Notes: a model not told the origin generated them from the letters alone. DNA of 41,921 bases from Parabacteroides sp. (GCA_019417325.1 DXVO01000035.1:1-41921), one strand, 5' to 3'; positions 1-8,777 are shown, counted from the stretch's first letter. Numbers and translations: made by a program.

Positions 1-33
1 AGTTTCACTGGAACTATGTTTTTATAGCCTTAT

Positions 34-771
34 TTACTCAAAAGAGAGGTAGAATTTTAGCCTTTTTTGGTCTGCTTCCGTAAACTCTTCCAGTAGTTGC
101 AGGTTCTTCCATCCGGTAAGTTGGCGTTTTTGTTTTTTCAATTGCTCTATTTTATATGCCTGCTTATAATTGATATAAGGATGGCGGCGAAGGGAGGCTG
201 CGGGTAAGAGGTTGACCGGGAGTTTCTGTATATAGGTTGTGTCTGTGAAAAACCAGGGTTCGAGTGCCGGATAACGTTCTTCATCAATTCCGTATACTTC
301 TTTCAATTGGCTTACCGTATAGAAGCCTCCCAGTAAATCCCTGTATTTGATTATCCGGCGGGCAAAGGTACTGCCTATGCCCGGAACCTTTTTAAGTGTA
401 GTGGTATCGGCTGTATTCAGCTCGACTATTGTACCCGGAGGGAATTTTTCAGAACGGGTGAATTTACGGTTAGAAATAGCAGGTAGCTTGGGGAAATTAC
501 GACTGTCGGATGGAGAGGCTTGTTTGCCTTTCGGCTTATGGGCAGTAGTTGTATGATTCTTTGTTCGGATCGTATCGGCAACCGGAGCTATTGTCTCTTT
601 ATTGGTTATTGTCGTATTTGCTGTTTGGACAATCTGTTTTTCTTGTCCGGCAGTCTCTTTTTTGAGAGCGGAGACTAACAGGAGTATCCAGGAAATAGCA
701 ATTAATCCGAGTAATACGGATAAGGCACGCCGTTCGCCTTTGGAGAAGTAAAGTAAATCACGCCAGTTCAT
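34..771 (-). CDS. Helix-hairpin-helix (ComEA-like) membrane-anchored protein
   Basis: About 245 residues. A hydrophobic segment near residues 15-37 is followed by a charged linker rich in T, K and P, then a helix-hairpin-helix region (VELNTAD, then KKVPGIGSTFARRI and GGFYTVSQLKEVYGID) and a second weaker repeat. HhH motifs of this type bind DNA without sequence specificity; in ComEA they take part in DNA uptake, but that role is not shown here. I chose the ATG at 771 instead of the TTG at 801, because a perfect -7 element (799-806, minus strand) overlaps the TTG, so a transcript would start downstream of it. The gene is monocistronic, with the GH92 gene 160 bp upstream on the same strand and a hairpin between them. 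Function beyond DNA binding is unknown. Confidence 0.8.
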   Translation of the reverse strand: MNWRDLLYFSKGERRALSVLLGLIAISWILLLVSALKKETAGQEKQIVQTANTTITNKETIAPVADTIRTKNHTTTAHKPKGKQASPSDSRNFPKLPAISNRKFTRSEKFPPGTIVELNTADTTTLKKVPGIGSTFARRIIKYRDLLGGFYTVSQLKEVYGIDEERYPALEPWFFTDTTYIQKLPVNLLPAASLRRHPYINYKQAYKIEQLKKQKRQLTGWKNLQLLEEFTEADQKRLKFYLSFE

Positions 772-798
772 AGTAAGCAGGTTTTGTTGTTTGTTCCA

Positions 799-806
799 CA
801 AAGGTA
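799..806 (-). promoter_or_regulatory. -7 promoter element TACCTTTG for the HhH gene
   Basis: The plus strand reads CAAAGGTA, which is TACCTTTG on the minus strand, a full match to the Bacteroidetes -7 consensus TAnnTTTG. It lies 28 bp upstream of the ATG at 771 and implies a leader of about 20 nt. No clear TTTG -33 box was found. Confidence 0.5.
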
Positions 807-853
807 ATGATTTTGAAGAAACATAGCCTTGTAATATGCCATTGAATGAAGGT

Positions 854-893
854 GGGGGAGTTCCGACAGTATAAAATACATCGAAACTCCCCC
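854..893 (-). terminator. Hairpin after the GH92 gene
   Basis: GGGGGAGTT (854-862) pairs with AACTCCCCC (885-893), a 9-bp GC-rich stem 37 bp past the GH92 stop. There is no clear U-run behind it on the minus strand, so it could also be only a transcript-stabilising hairpin. Confidence 0.5.
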
Positions 894-930
894 GATTGAT
901 TCTTTCAGATTGATTTATTCCCGGTTGTGA

Positions 931-3168
931 TTAACGGACAGACTGCATATCTGCGGCTGAGGAGGGAGGCGTCTCCAATCCCCAGCTTTTATTCGGTCGG
1001 TCGCCCATAATTAATTCCAGCGTACCTCCGTTTATCAGGTCTTCATGGGTGAACCAGGTGCGGTTCAATGGCTGGCCGTTCAAGCGTGCCGATTGGATAT
1101 ATTTATTACTCCAGGAGGCATTTTCCGCTTTCACGGTAAAGGTCTTCCCGTTATCCAGTTGAATCGTCGATTTGGTGAAGATGGGGCTACCAATGGTATA
1201 GATGGGAATACCCGGTGTCACCGGATAGAATCCCAACTGTGAGAAAACGACAAAAGCAGTCATGCCGCCGCCGTCTTCATCCCCCGGAATACCCATCAGG
1301 TCGTTGCGGTACCAACTTTCCAGCAGCATACGGATGCGTTTCTGGGTTTTCCAGGGCTGGCCCGCATAATTGTATAAATAGGGGATATGGAAACTTGGTT
1401 CGTTACCCATAACGAACTGCCCGACGTTGCCTGTACCATCCGGCTGGACTGCGTAATATTGCCATTTGGATAGTTTCAGGTCTTCCACAAACAGTTGGTC
1501 CAGTTTATCGATAAAAGGTTGGTTGCCACCGAACAGGTTAATCAGGTCTGCAATGTTATGATGCACATCCCAGATATAGGTCCAGGCATTGTTTTCATCA
1601 TAATAAGCCCTTGAACCGATACCTCCGGAGAAAATATAATCGAACGGTTCGATAAACTTGCCGTCTTTGTCTTTCGGATGGAAGAATCCGGTTTCCTTGT
1701 TAAACAGGTTCCGGTAGTTGAAAGCACGTTTCAGGAAGAACCGGTAGTCCTTTTCTTTTCCGAGATGTTTTGCCATTTGTGCAATGCACCAGTCATCATA
1801 CGAGGCTGCCAATGTAACAGCCGCCGCATTCCTTTTCTCGAAGTCGCTGACTAACGGATTCGTCTCTTTTTCATCCGGATGAAGGGCGGGGAACCATCCA
1901 TGTTCGTGATAAAAATCGTCCAGTTCGGTTTTGGGCGCACGGCACCAGGGTATCATGGTTTCGGTCAGAACCGTACTTTTCATGCCTTTGAATGCCTTTT
2001 TCACATCGAAGCGGATGCCTTTGCATAAGGCGTCTGCAAACATTACGGCAGCATGGTTCCCGTTCATACAGTGTGCATCCCCGAATACGCACGGGAAAGT
2101 CGGCATCCACTTTTGTTCGGTGTGTTCGCACATGCGTATATACGAGTTTAGTTTTTCCTCTTCGGCTTTCGGGTTCAGGATAATCTGTAGCGGGTGCAGA
2201 GCCAGATATGTATCCCAAATCCAGTCGTCCGTCCAGAAAGGTATGCCTTCGTCGCTATGGACTTTGCCGTCGAACCCGTTATAATACTTTCCGTCTTCCG
2301 ATAATTTAATCATGCGTTCGTGTGCCCGGTAGAGTGAGGTATAAAAGACCGTTTTCTGGTCTTCCGTAGCACCTTCCACCTGTATCTTGCCTAAAGTTTT
2401 GTTCCATTCGGCGCGTGCCGCTTTGGCTAACGCTTCGCAATCGAACCCGGAGATTTCTTTTTCCATATTTTTCCGTGCCTGGGCTTCGCTGATGTAAGAG
2501 ATTCCGTAGCGGAGGCGTACTTCATCTACTCCGTTGTCGAACCGGGCATAACAGGCTGTTTTGTTTTCCATGTTGCGGTTGCCTGTTTCTATCGGTGTCT
2601 GCTCAAATTCGAGGTAGAAGTAGTGCTTTATCCCATGATAAATTTCATAGCCCGATAGGATGTTCCCTTTGGTTTGCAATACGCCTTCACCGGCTGTTCG
2701 CAGCATAACATACCTGCCTCCTTCTTTTTCGAAGGTGAAAGTAAACAGGGCGGATTGTGTAGCCGGAGCGAAACGTGCCAGGATAGCCTGGTCGTCCAGA
2801 AATACCGAATAGTGGTAAGGGGTGGAGACTTCCTGGTCGTACCGGTAGTTCATTGTCGGTACCAGGCCTTCTTTATCGCCGCAATAAGGCATCAGGTATA
2901 ACACATCTCCCTGACGATGGGAGGGAACGTTCAGCGGTAATCCCGGCATGCGGTCGGTAACAAATTCGTTATGGGCCGGAATCATACGCAGCATACTGTT
3001 CGGTAAGTGGGTGACCGGGAAAGTCGGTACCAGCAGGATACTGATATTCCCAATCCGGTTGTTAACGTAATCGACCGGCTCCTTATCGGATACGTTCGTG
3101 GCGGAAGCCTGTTGCCAATTTCCACAGAGTAAACCTACCAGCAGAAGGGATAAAATGGTGTTCTTCAT
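931..3168 (-). CDS. Divergent GH92 family glycosidase (putative alpha-mannosidase), secreted
   Basis: 745 residues with a signal peptide (about 1-23). The C-terminal catalytic domain has the GH92 landmarks GNEPSFHIPYLYNYAG (from residue 588) and GDEDGGGMTAF...LGFYPVTPG (from 629), which in the family carry calcium ligands and the catalytic base region. GH92 enzymes are calcium-dependent exo-acting alpha-mannosidases. Unusual: the N-terminal family hallmark (usually VNPFIGT-like followed by a glycine-rich stretch) is replaced by VNNRIGNISILLVPTFP, and the usual GDEDQGQMSAW is GDEDGGGMTAF, so substrate specificity may differ from mannose. It is the last gene of an operon, 12 bp after the PfkB kinase, which suggests that the sugar it releases enters the isomerase-kinase-aldolase route encoded upstream. 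Family call is firm; the exact linkage and sugar are not. Confidence 0.85.
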   Translation of the reverse strand: MKNTILSLLLVGLLCGNWQQASATNVSDKEPVDYVNNRIGNISILLVPTFPVTHLPNSMLRMIPAHNEFVTDRMPGLPLNVPSHRQGDVLYLMPYCGDKEGLVPTMNYRYDQEVSTPYHYSVFLDDQAILARFAPATQSALFTFTFEKEGGRYVMLRTAGEGVLQTKGNILSGYEIYHGIKHYFYLEFEQTPIETGNRNMENKTACYARFDNGVDEVRLRYGISYISEAQARKNMEKEISGFDCEALAKAARAEWNKTLGKIQVEGATEDQKTVFYTSLYRAHERMIKLSEDGKYYNGFDGKVHSDEGIPFWTDDWIWDTYLALHPLQIILNPKAEEEKLNSYIRMCEHTEQKWMPTFPCVFGDAHCMNGNHAAVMFADALCKGIRFDVKKAFKGMKSTVLTETMIPWCRAPKTELDDFYHEHGWFPALHPDEKETNPLVSDFEKRNAAAVTLAASYDDWCIAQMAKHLGKEKDYRFFLKRAFNYRNLFNKETGFFHPKDKDGKFIEPFDYIFSGGIGSRAYYDENNAWTYIWDVHHNIADLINLFGGNQPFIDKLDQLFVEDLKLSKWQYYAVQPDGTGNVGQFVMGNEPSFHIPYLYNYAGQPWKTQKRIRMLLESWYRNDLMGIPGDEDGGGMTAFVVFSQLGFYPVTPGIPIYTIGSPIFTKSTIQLDNGKTFTVKAENASWSNKYIQSARLNGQPLNRTWFTHEDLINGGTLELIMGDRPNKSWGLETPPSSAADMQSVR

Positions 3169-3180
3169 ATGCTAAATGAA

Positions 3181-4383
3181 TTAATTGTCTGTTTTAATCT
3201 GAATTAAATATTCCTTGTAGAAAGGTTCTATAAGTTCCCTTTTTTGTCCGGGGCAGGTTTCATGGAAGGTTCCGCCATGATAGAAGCAGGCATATCCACC
3301 GGATACGGTACCCCAGGCAATGGCCTCCTCCATATCTAAGGGATTGTTGGGGGTATTTACCATTTGGCTGGCAACCGACGCAATCACTCCTCCTGCAAAA
3401 TTATCTCCGCAGCCTGTTGTGTCGCCAGCCTGTTCGGGATGTTGCAGAATGGTAGTCCTTATCTTTTCCGAAACCGGTCGGGAACCTTCCGAACTGCCAA
3501 ATAGCCCGCTGTTGCAAAAGAAGCAGGTCGGTTTGGCTCCGTGTGTAACAATGACTGCCCCGGTACCCATTGTTTTGAAAAACGACATCGCTTCCTGAAC
3601 GGTTGCTTTTCCACTTAGCCGGAGCGCTTCTTCCCTGTCGGTGATTAATAGATCTATATACCGGTAGGTTTCCGAAGAACTCCCCAAAGGCCAGGGAGCT
3701 TCCGGTTTGCTTTTCTCATTCAGGAAGTCGTAAACCGTATTGACTATGGTCACGGCTCCTTTCTCTTTCGATTTTCGGAGCAGTTCCGATAAGGCTTCAT
3801 GGATATGGGGAACCAATGCGGTTGCACCGAAGACTACGATATCACTTTCAAAGAAGTTTTCATCCAGTTCCTCCGGATAGAAATCCCATGCTGCACCGAT
3901 GTTGTTGATAAAGATACGTTCGCCATGTCCCTGGTCATATTCCGGATCAGAAAACACATCGGAGAAAGGGGTGTTTTGACCGGAGGTCTTGTACTTCCCT
4001 ATCTTCAATGGGGTTTGTTTTAATTTGCTGTCGATAAAAGCGGCTGCATCGTCTTGTCCTTTGCTTCCATAAAAACAGACGTCCACCGGAAGGCCTTCCA
4101 GCAGTTGGGCGGCATGGATTAAGGAGACGATAGACGGGCCCCCGATATTGGTCGTTACCGGAGGCTTTCCGTTGGTAATCAGTTCCCTTACTTTCAAATA
4201 ATCTTCTCCTGAGAATCTTTCGAATTCATCCCGGAAGACCAGTTTTCCCGGTGATAACCCACCGTCACCGGATTGGACAGACAAATAGCGTCGGAACGTT
4301 TCACTGCTGAAGTTCACCGGTGTATAAAGATAATCCACCAGGGCACAGCCGATACCGGATATTTTTAGTTTTCTCTTTTCCAT
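3181..4383 (-). CDS. PfkB/ribokinase-family carbohydrate kinase
   Basis: 400 residues, cytoplasmic, no signal peptide. The family signature DTTGCGDNFAGG is at 321-332; D327 would be the catalytic base and the GCGD stretch the anion hole. The N-terminal part has the glycine-rich substrate region (NIGGPSIVSLIHAA, near 99-112). It is longer than typical PfkB kinases (about 300-330) because of extra sequence between residues 20 and 95. It phosphorylates a sugar with ATP; lying between an aldose-ketose isomerase and a class II aldolase, it most likely phosphorylates the ketose produced by the isomerase, for example at C1 (inference). Its ATG overlaps the stop of the isomerase gene by one base (TGATG), evidence for translational coupling. 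Confidence 0.85.
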   Translation of the reverse strand: MEKRKLKISGIGCALVDYLYTPVNFSSETFRRYLSVQSGDGGLSPGKLVFRDEFERFSGEDYLKVRELITNGKPPVTTNIGGPSIVSLIHAAQLLEGLPVDVCFYGSKGQDDAAAFIDSKLKQTPLKIGKYKTSGQNTPFSDVFSDPEYDQGHGERIFINNIGAAWDFYPEELDENFFESDIVVFGATALVPHIHEALSELLRKSKEKGAVTIVNTVYDFLNEKSKPEAPWPLGSSSETYRYIDLLITDREEALRLSGKATVQEAMSFFKTMGTGAVIVTHGAKPTCFFCNSGLFGSSEGSRPVSEKIRTTILQHPEQAGDTTGCGDNFAGGVIASVASQMVNTPNNPLDMEEAIAWGTVSGGYACFYHGGTFHETCPGQKRELIEPFYKEYLIQIKTDN

Positions 4384-5060
4384 CAGCCCAGGAAGTTTGT
4401 ATAATCCGATACTAACAGATGCAGGGGGTCCACATCTTCTTCAATGGTAGGAAAACGTCCTACCGTTTCATGGAAGCGATTGTCTGCGGTATCATCGTTT
4501 ACCATGCTGACTTCGCCTACCAGAACGGTTCCTTTACCCGGTTCACCATAGAACCGGTGATAAATCCGCTGTTCGAAGCATACGCTTTCCCCGGGCTTTA
4601 GTATGATTTTTCCTCCTGCGGGAACGATTCGTTTGATTCCGTCTGTTTTCAGATGTACCGGCGTGCCGGAGAGTTCTTCATCCGGGGTTGCATTGTAAAC
4701 TTCAATCACGAGGTTTCCTCCGCCTCTGTTGATAATATCTTCCATTTTAGACCAGTGGAAGTGCATGGGAGTTTCCTGTTCTTCTTGTACGATCATAACC
4801 TTTTCGGCGTATGGCTTTTTATCTACATTGAATTTTCCGTTCCGTAGCGTAAACAGGAATAAGCCTCGCTTATAGAAGTCACCCGAGCCAAAGTCGGTAA
4901 TATCCCAGCCAAGCATATTATTTATTACTTCTGCCGCATTTTCTTTGTTTTCCTTCCAATCGTCCGGACTCCAATAGGCCCAAGGTGGCAAGTGGAATTT
5001 ATGTGTTTCCAGAAACTCTTTTGCATTTGCTATAATCCGGTTGATTTCACTGCGTTTCAT
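4383..5060 (-). CDS. D-lyxose/D-mannose isomerase-family cupin enzyme
   Basis: 225 residues, cytoplasmic. Matches the cupin-type D-lyxose ketol-isomerase family: the metal ligands are visible as H100 and H102 in TPMHFHWSKMEDI, E107, and H168 in IYHRFYGE. The family interconverts D-lyxose/D-xylulose and D-mannose/D-fructose with a manganese-type ion. Length and motif spacing are normal for the family. Second gene of the operon, 26 bp after the aldolase and overlapping the kinase start. In this context it would supply the ketose for the kinase; with an alpha-mannosidase-like enzyme in the same operon mannose to fructose is the simplest guess, but lyxose or another C2-epimeric aldose is equally possible. 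Confidence 0.85.
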   Translation of the reverse strand: MKRSEINRIIANAKEFLETHKFHLPPWAYWSPDDWKENKENAAEVINNMLGWDITDFGSGDFYKRGLFLFTLRNGKFNVDKKPYAEKVMIVQEEQETPMHFHWSKMEDIINRGGGNLVIEVYNATPDEELSGTPVHLKTDGIKRIVPAGGKIILKPGESVCFEQRIYHRFYGEPGKGTVLVGEVSMVNDDTADNRFHETVGRFPTIEEDVDPLHLLVSDYTNFLG

Positions 5061-5086
5061 ATACTGTAGGTTTTTAATGGTACTAA

Positions 5087-5947
5087 TTAGACTTTTCCTT
5101 CGCTTTCGAATAAGCGGATATGACTTGCCACAACTTCTTTGGAGGCTTCTACTATTTTATATTTCATTTCTATGTAGTTGGGCGTGCGGCTTGTAGCCAG
5201 ATAGGCTTGTATTTTCTCTGTTACTCCTATCTGGATGGCTGTTGCAACATTGATTTTGCTTACACCGTTGTGGACACATGCCTTGAAATCTTCTTCACTG
5301 GTTCCACTTCCTCCGTGCAGAACCAAAGGCATATTGTTTTTTTCTTTTATCTCTTTCAGCCGTTGTATATTAAGCGTAGGGGTGGCGATGTACTTTCCGT
5401 GCAGGTTGCCGATGGCTATAGCCAGTGCATCGATACCCGTTTGCCGGATGAAGTAGGCGGATTCTTCCACATCGGTGAATATATTCGCTGTATCAGCATT
5501 ACCGGTGCCTTCGCCTTCACCCGCTCCGGTGTCTCCAACTTTACCCAATTCGGCCTCTACATCCACTCCGAAAGCCTTTGCCATCCGGGTTACTTCCCTG
5601 GTCACGCGGATGTTCTCTTCCAATGGTAATGAGGAACCATCTATCATAACGGAATTGAACCCCAACCGGATTGCTTTGGCACAGGTCTCGAAACTCTGTC
5701 CGTGATCCAGATGTACGGCTACCGGAACAGATGCTTTATGCGCTGCATCCAAGAAAACAGGAGCCATCATGTCAATCGGGGAATAGGGGAACTGGACTTC
5801 CGCCAATTGCAGGATAATAGGAGAACGGAGTTCTTCGGCGGCTTGTATAGCCCCTAATACGTTTTCTAAACTCAGGCAGTTGAATGCGCCTACTGCATAC
5901 CCGTTCCTGTATGCATGGGTCAAAATGTTCTTAAATGGTACTAACAT
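5087..5947 (-). CDS. Class II ketose-bisphosphate (or ketose-1-phosphate) aldolase
   Basis: 286 residues. Zinc-dependent class II aldolase: HLDHG (H79, catalytic D81, H82), VDVEAELGKVGD (129-139), GNLHGKY (H183) and VLHGGSG (H211) with NVAT phosphate-binding residues at 233-236. These enzymes split ketose phosphates into dihydroxyacetone phosphate plus an aldehyde. Similar to FbaA, GatY and KbaY; the sequence alone does not tell the substrate. As the first gene of the isomerase-kinase-GH92 operon and next to a LacI regulator, it is likely a dedicated catabolic aldolase and not the housekeeping glycolytic one (inference). Start is the ATG at 5947; no perfect -7 element was found ahead of it. 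Confidence 0.88.
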   Translation of the reverse strand: MLVPFKNILTHAYRNGYAVGAFNCLSLENVLGAIQAAEELRSPIILQLAEVQFPYSPIDMMAPVFLDAAHKASVPVAVHLDHGQSFETCAKAIRLGFNSVMIDGSSLPLEENIRVTREVTRMAKAFGVDVEAELGKVGDTGAGEGEGTGNADTANIFTDVEESAYFIRQTGIDALAIAIGNLHGKYIATPTLNIQRLKEIKEKNNMPLVLHGGSGTSEEDFKACVHNGVSKINVATAIQIGVTEKIQAYLATSRTPNYIEMKYKIVEASKEVVASHIRLFESEGKV

Positions 5948-6075
5948 ACGATTCTTCTTTTATAATTAAAAATTTAAGGTCTTATAAGTAACTATTTATC
6001 AATAGATTTTATTTGTTTATCCTTATCTGTTCCAACCGGCAGGTTGTGATTCGAATCCAACTGATATAAATTGCA

Positions 6076-6087
6076 AAACCGGTTAAC
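6076..6087. promoter_or_regulatory. LacI-type operator AAACCGGTTAAC before the aldolase operon
   Basis: Contains the perfect palindrome AACCGGTT with the CG-centred symmetry typical of LacI-family sites. The identical 12-mer occurs in front of the LacI gene (7198-7209). It is about 130 bp upstream of the aldolase ATG. Assignment to the neighbouring regulator is inference from position and identity. Confidence 0.6.
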
Positions 6088-6120
6088 TAAATAAAGACAA
6101 TTCTCTGCAATAATTAAAAG

Positions 6121-6152
6121 CTGATTGTTTCCGGTAGCTGAAAAACAATCAG
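6121..6152 (-). terminator. Terminator of the LacI-type regulator gene
   Basis: CTGATTGTTT (6121-6130) and AAACAATCAG (6143-6152) form a perfect 10-bp stem with a 12-nt loop, starting 3 bp past the regulator stop; minus-strand transcript then continues CTTTTAATT, a short U-run. Confidence 0.75.
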
Positions 6153-6155
6153 TGA

Positions 6156-7166
6156 TTACCCGGGTCTGTTATCAACAAATCCAAGTTGTGCTTCCAATAC
6201 ATACTGCTGAATACATTTTGAGCCATTGATTTGTTCCATCAGGATATCGACAGCCTTTTCACCTATTTCGCAGATAGGTTGTTCGATATAGTGGATGGGT
6301 ATATTGGCGATAGAGAATGTTTCGATTTTGTCGAAACAAACCACCTGCATATCTTCCGGTATCTTTATTTTTTCTTCATACATATATTTCACTCCGGTAA
6401 TGAATACCCTGCGGGAGCAGAAAAATATGGCATCGACCTTTCGGGGTGCCTTATGCAGGTCGATAATGGTTTGCTTTATTTCTTCTTCCTGATTCTCATA
6501 AGCAATAGGCTTGACTAACGATTCATCGAATAGTCCATACTGCTTTAACATATCGGTACAGCCGCGTTGCCTTTCTATTAAAGCATTCAGATTAATGTCA
6601 TAACAGACAACTGCAATTCGCCGGCAACCTTTTTTAATCAGTAGCTTCGTTATCTCGGACGAACTTTTGTAATTATCTATAATGATGTAATTTGCCAGGA
6701 AATCAGAATAACACCGGTCTATCTGCACCAAAGGAACGTGCCTGTCTATTACTCTTTGGGCAATCCTTTGTCCGCCATCGACAGGAACCATGATAATGCC
6801 GTCAATTTGCCGGTTCAGTAATATGCTTACGGCATCTTCAAAATCTTGAAGGTTCTCATTTGAATTTGTGGAGATTACCGTATAACCGTATTTTTTAGCC
6901 TGTTCTTGTATGTGGAATGTCAGGCGCCCGAAGAACTCGTTTGATATATCCGTCACTATAACGCCGATAGACATCGTCATGCCGGTACTCAGGCTACGGG
7001 CGATTTCGTTTGGCTGGTAGTGCATTTTCTCCGCCATTTCCTTCACCTTTCTGCATGTTTCTTCACTTATACGGCCTCCTTTTGCTTTACCGCTAAGTAC
7101 CAAAGAGACGGTTCCTTTTGAAACGCCTAATTGATTGGCTATGTCTTGCAGAGATGTCTTCTTCAT
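6156..7166 (-). CDS. LacI-family transcriptional regulator
   Basis: 336 residues. N-terminal LacI helix-turn-helix at 5-25 (SLQDIANQLGVSKGTVSLVL) and hinge helix near 50-61 (YQPNEIARSLS), followed by a periplasmic-binding-protein-like sensor domain from about residue 65 with the expected MSIGVIVTDISNEFF beginning. Such regulators bind a palindromic operator and release it (or bind it) on ligand binding. It lies directly upstream of and in the same direction as the aldolase-isomerase-kinase-GH92 operon, separated by its own terminator; the shared AAACCGGTTAAC palindrome before both transcription units indicates autoregulation and control of the operon. The inducer is probably a sugar or sugar phosphate of that pathway (inference). 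Confidence 0.9.
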   Translation of the reverse strand: MKKTSLQDIANQLGVSKGTVSLVLSGKAKGGRISEETCRKVKEMAEKMHYQPNEIARSLSTGMTMSIGVIVTDISNEFFGRLTFHIQEQAKKYGYTVISTNSNENLQDFEDAVSILLNRQIDGIIMVPVDGGQRIAQRVIDRHVPLVQIDRCYSDFLANYIIIDNYKSSSEITKLLIKKGCRRIAVVCYDINLNALIERQRGCTDMLKQYGLFDESLVKPIAYENQEEEIKQTIIDLHKAPRKVDAIFFCSRRVFITGVKYMYEEKIKIPEDMQVVCFDKIETFSIANIPIHYIEQPICEIGEKAVDILMEQINGSKCIQQYVLEAQLGFVDNRPG

Positions 7167-7197
7167 GGTTGTATGTATTTTCCGGATAGAATCTGCT

Positions 7198-7209
7198 AAA
7201 CCGGTTAAC
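7198..7209. promoter_or_regulatory. LacI-type operator AAACCGGTTAAC before the regulator gene
   Basis: Identical to the site at 6076-6087. It starts 12 bp downstream of the perfect -7 element at 7222-7229, i.e. just past the expected transcription start, a position suited to repression of the regulator's own gene. Confidence 0.65.
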
Positions 7210-7221
7210 AGTGCTTAGCTG

Positions 7222-7229
7222 CAAATATA
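7222..7229 (-). promoter_or_regulatory. -7 promoter element TATATTTG of the LacI-type gene
   Basis: Plus strand CAAATATA is TATATTTG on the minus strand, a full match to TAnnTTTG, 55 bp upstream of the ATG at 7166. The -33 region is only AT-rich. Confidence 0.5.
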
Positions 7230-7321
7230 TAAACTTATTGGAAATAAAAAATAATATCTTGTTTAATTAATGCGTATTGGATTTTGAATGTCAATAGGAG
7301 AGAGAATTTATTCTATAAAAT

Positions 7322-7353
7322 AAGGGTTGCTTGCTTATTGGCAGGCAACCCTT
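7322..7353 (-). terminator. Terminator of the tcdA-lolD-NSS operon
   Basis: AAGGGTTGCTTGC (7322-7334) and GCAGGCAACCCTT (7341-7353) pair over 13 positions with one G-T, followed on the minus strand by TTATTTTAT. It begins 26 bp after the transporter stop. Confidence 0.8.
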
Positions 7354-7379
7354 CTCTAAATTATGCGGGATAAATATTT

Positions 7380-8747
7380 TTAAAATAATTCGATGATCTT
7401 AGGGATGATACCCAATTCGTTCAGAAAAACGATACCGATAGCGACCGGTGCAATGAATTTCATAAAGAAAGCGTATACACTGAAAAGACGGAAGGTAATA
7501 GTACCTTCGTTTGTCAGTTCTGCTTTTAATATTTTCTTATCTACCCGCAGTCCCACAAAGAGACAGGTCATCATACCACCCAAAGGAAGCATAATTTTGG
7601 CTGTCAGATAATCCAGAGCATCAAAAAAGACAAGTCCTCCTATGGTATAATCTTTCAATACTCCGAATGAGAGGGAACTGAATATCCCTAGGATTAATAC
7701 TCCTGCGGAAACAAACCAGGCGGCTTCTTTACGGGTTATATGAAATTCTTCATGTATGTATGCCGTAACCACTTCATGTAAGGAGATAGTGGAAGTAAGT
7801 GCTGCCATCGCCAGCAAGATATAGAAGATAAAAGACCATAATCCGCTTAAAGGCAACTGCTGGAATACATTCGGCAAAGTAATAAATACCAGTTCCGGAC
7901 CGGCTGTAGGTGCTATGCCAAAACTGAATACGGCAGGGAAAATCATAATACCCGCCAGAATAGCCACGAATGTATTGATAACGGTGACCTGCCAGGCAGT
8001 AGACAACATATTGGTGTCTTTTCCGAAATAAGAGGAATAGGTAATTAAACATCCCATACCTAAACTTAACGAGAAAAATGCCTGTCCTACTGCACTTAAT
8101 ACCACCGAGGAGGTCAGTTTACTGAAATCCGGTTTGAAAAGATAAGTAAGTCCATCGACAGCGTTTGGCAAAGTTACCGAACGGATGCACATCACAATCA
8201 GGATGCCGAACAGCAAAGGCATCATAATTTTGGAAGCACGTTCGATTCCTCTTTGAACCCCAGATATAATTACTAAATGAGTTAGCCCGATAAATACGGC
8301 AGTCCAAAGAATGGGGCGGTATGTTCCGGATGAAAAATCACGAAAATCAGTTGTATAATTTATGGCATCGTTGGCATAGAGTGTCCCGTTTACCGTTTGC
8401 ATGATATATTCGAGTGTCCATCCTGAAACGACCGTATAGAAACCGAGTATAAGGAAAGCGGCAAGGATTCCGTTATATCCGATATAGCACCATTTTGTAC
8501 CTGGTGCCATTTTCTTGAATGAACCTACTGTGTTACTACGGGAATACCGTCCGATAAAGAACTCGGTAATCATCACCGGGATTCCCAGGAAAATCATGAA
8601 AAGGATATAAATCAGCAGGAAGGCAGCCCCTCCGTTCGCTCCCAGCATATAAGGGAAGCGCCAAATGCTACCCAGTCCTACAGCGCATCCTACCGTGGCA
8701 AGGATGACTCCCATTTTATTACTGAATGTGGCTCTGTTGTCTGTCAT
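7380..8747 (-). CDS. NSS-family sodium-dependent amino-acid-type symporter
   Basis: 455 residues, a polytopic inner-membrane protein with about 11-12 hydrophobic segments. The first segment carries the neurotransmitter:sodium symporter signature as GCAVGLGSIWRFPY (20-33), where many relatives have GLGNxWRFPY, so the usual Asn sodium ligand position is Ser here. NSS proteins import amino acids or related small amines driven by sodium. Last gene of a likely operon with tcdA and lolD (30 bp after lolD), followed by a good terminator. The functional link to its neighbours is unclear and the substrate cannot be read from sequence. Confidence 0.88.
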   Translation of the reverse strand: MTDNRATFSNKMGVILATVGCAVGLGSIWRFPYMLGANGGAAFLLIYILFMIFLGIPVMITEFFIGRYSRSNTVGSFKKMAPGTKWCYIGYNGILAAFLILGFYTVVSGWTLEYIMQTVNGTLYANDAINYTTDFRDFSSGTYRPILWTAVFIGLTHLVIISGVQRGIERASKIMMPLLFGILIVMCIRSVTLPNAVDGLTYLFKPDFSKLTSSVVLSAVGQAFFSLSLGMGCLITYSSYFGKDTNMLSTAWQVTVINTFVAILAGIMIFPAVFSFGIAPTAGPELVFITLPNVFQQLPLSGLWSFIFYILLAMAALTSTISLHEVVTAYIHEEFHITRKEAAWFVSAGVLILGIFSSLSFGVLKDYTIGGLVFFDALDYLTAKIMLPLGGMMTCLFVGLRVDKKILKAELTNEGTITFRLFSVYAFFMKFIAPVAIGIVFLNELGIIPKIIELF

Positions 8748-8777
8748 AGGAAGTTTTTTTCATTAATCTGTTTTTAC

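Noticed and set aside
6033..6057. Small dyads CAACC/GGTTG and GATTCGAATC before the aldolase operon
   Set aside because: Short, not repeated elsewhere in the window, and no clear relation to a promoter; kept out of the feature list.
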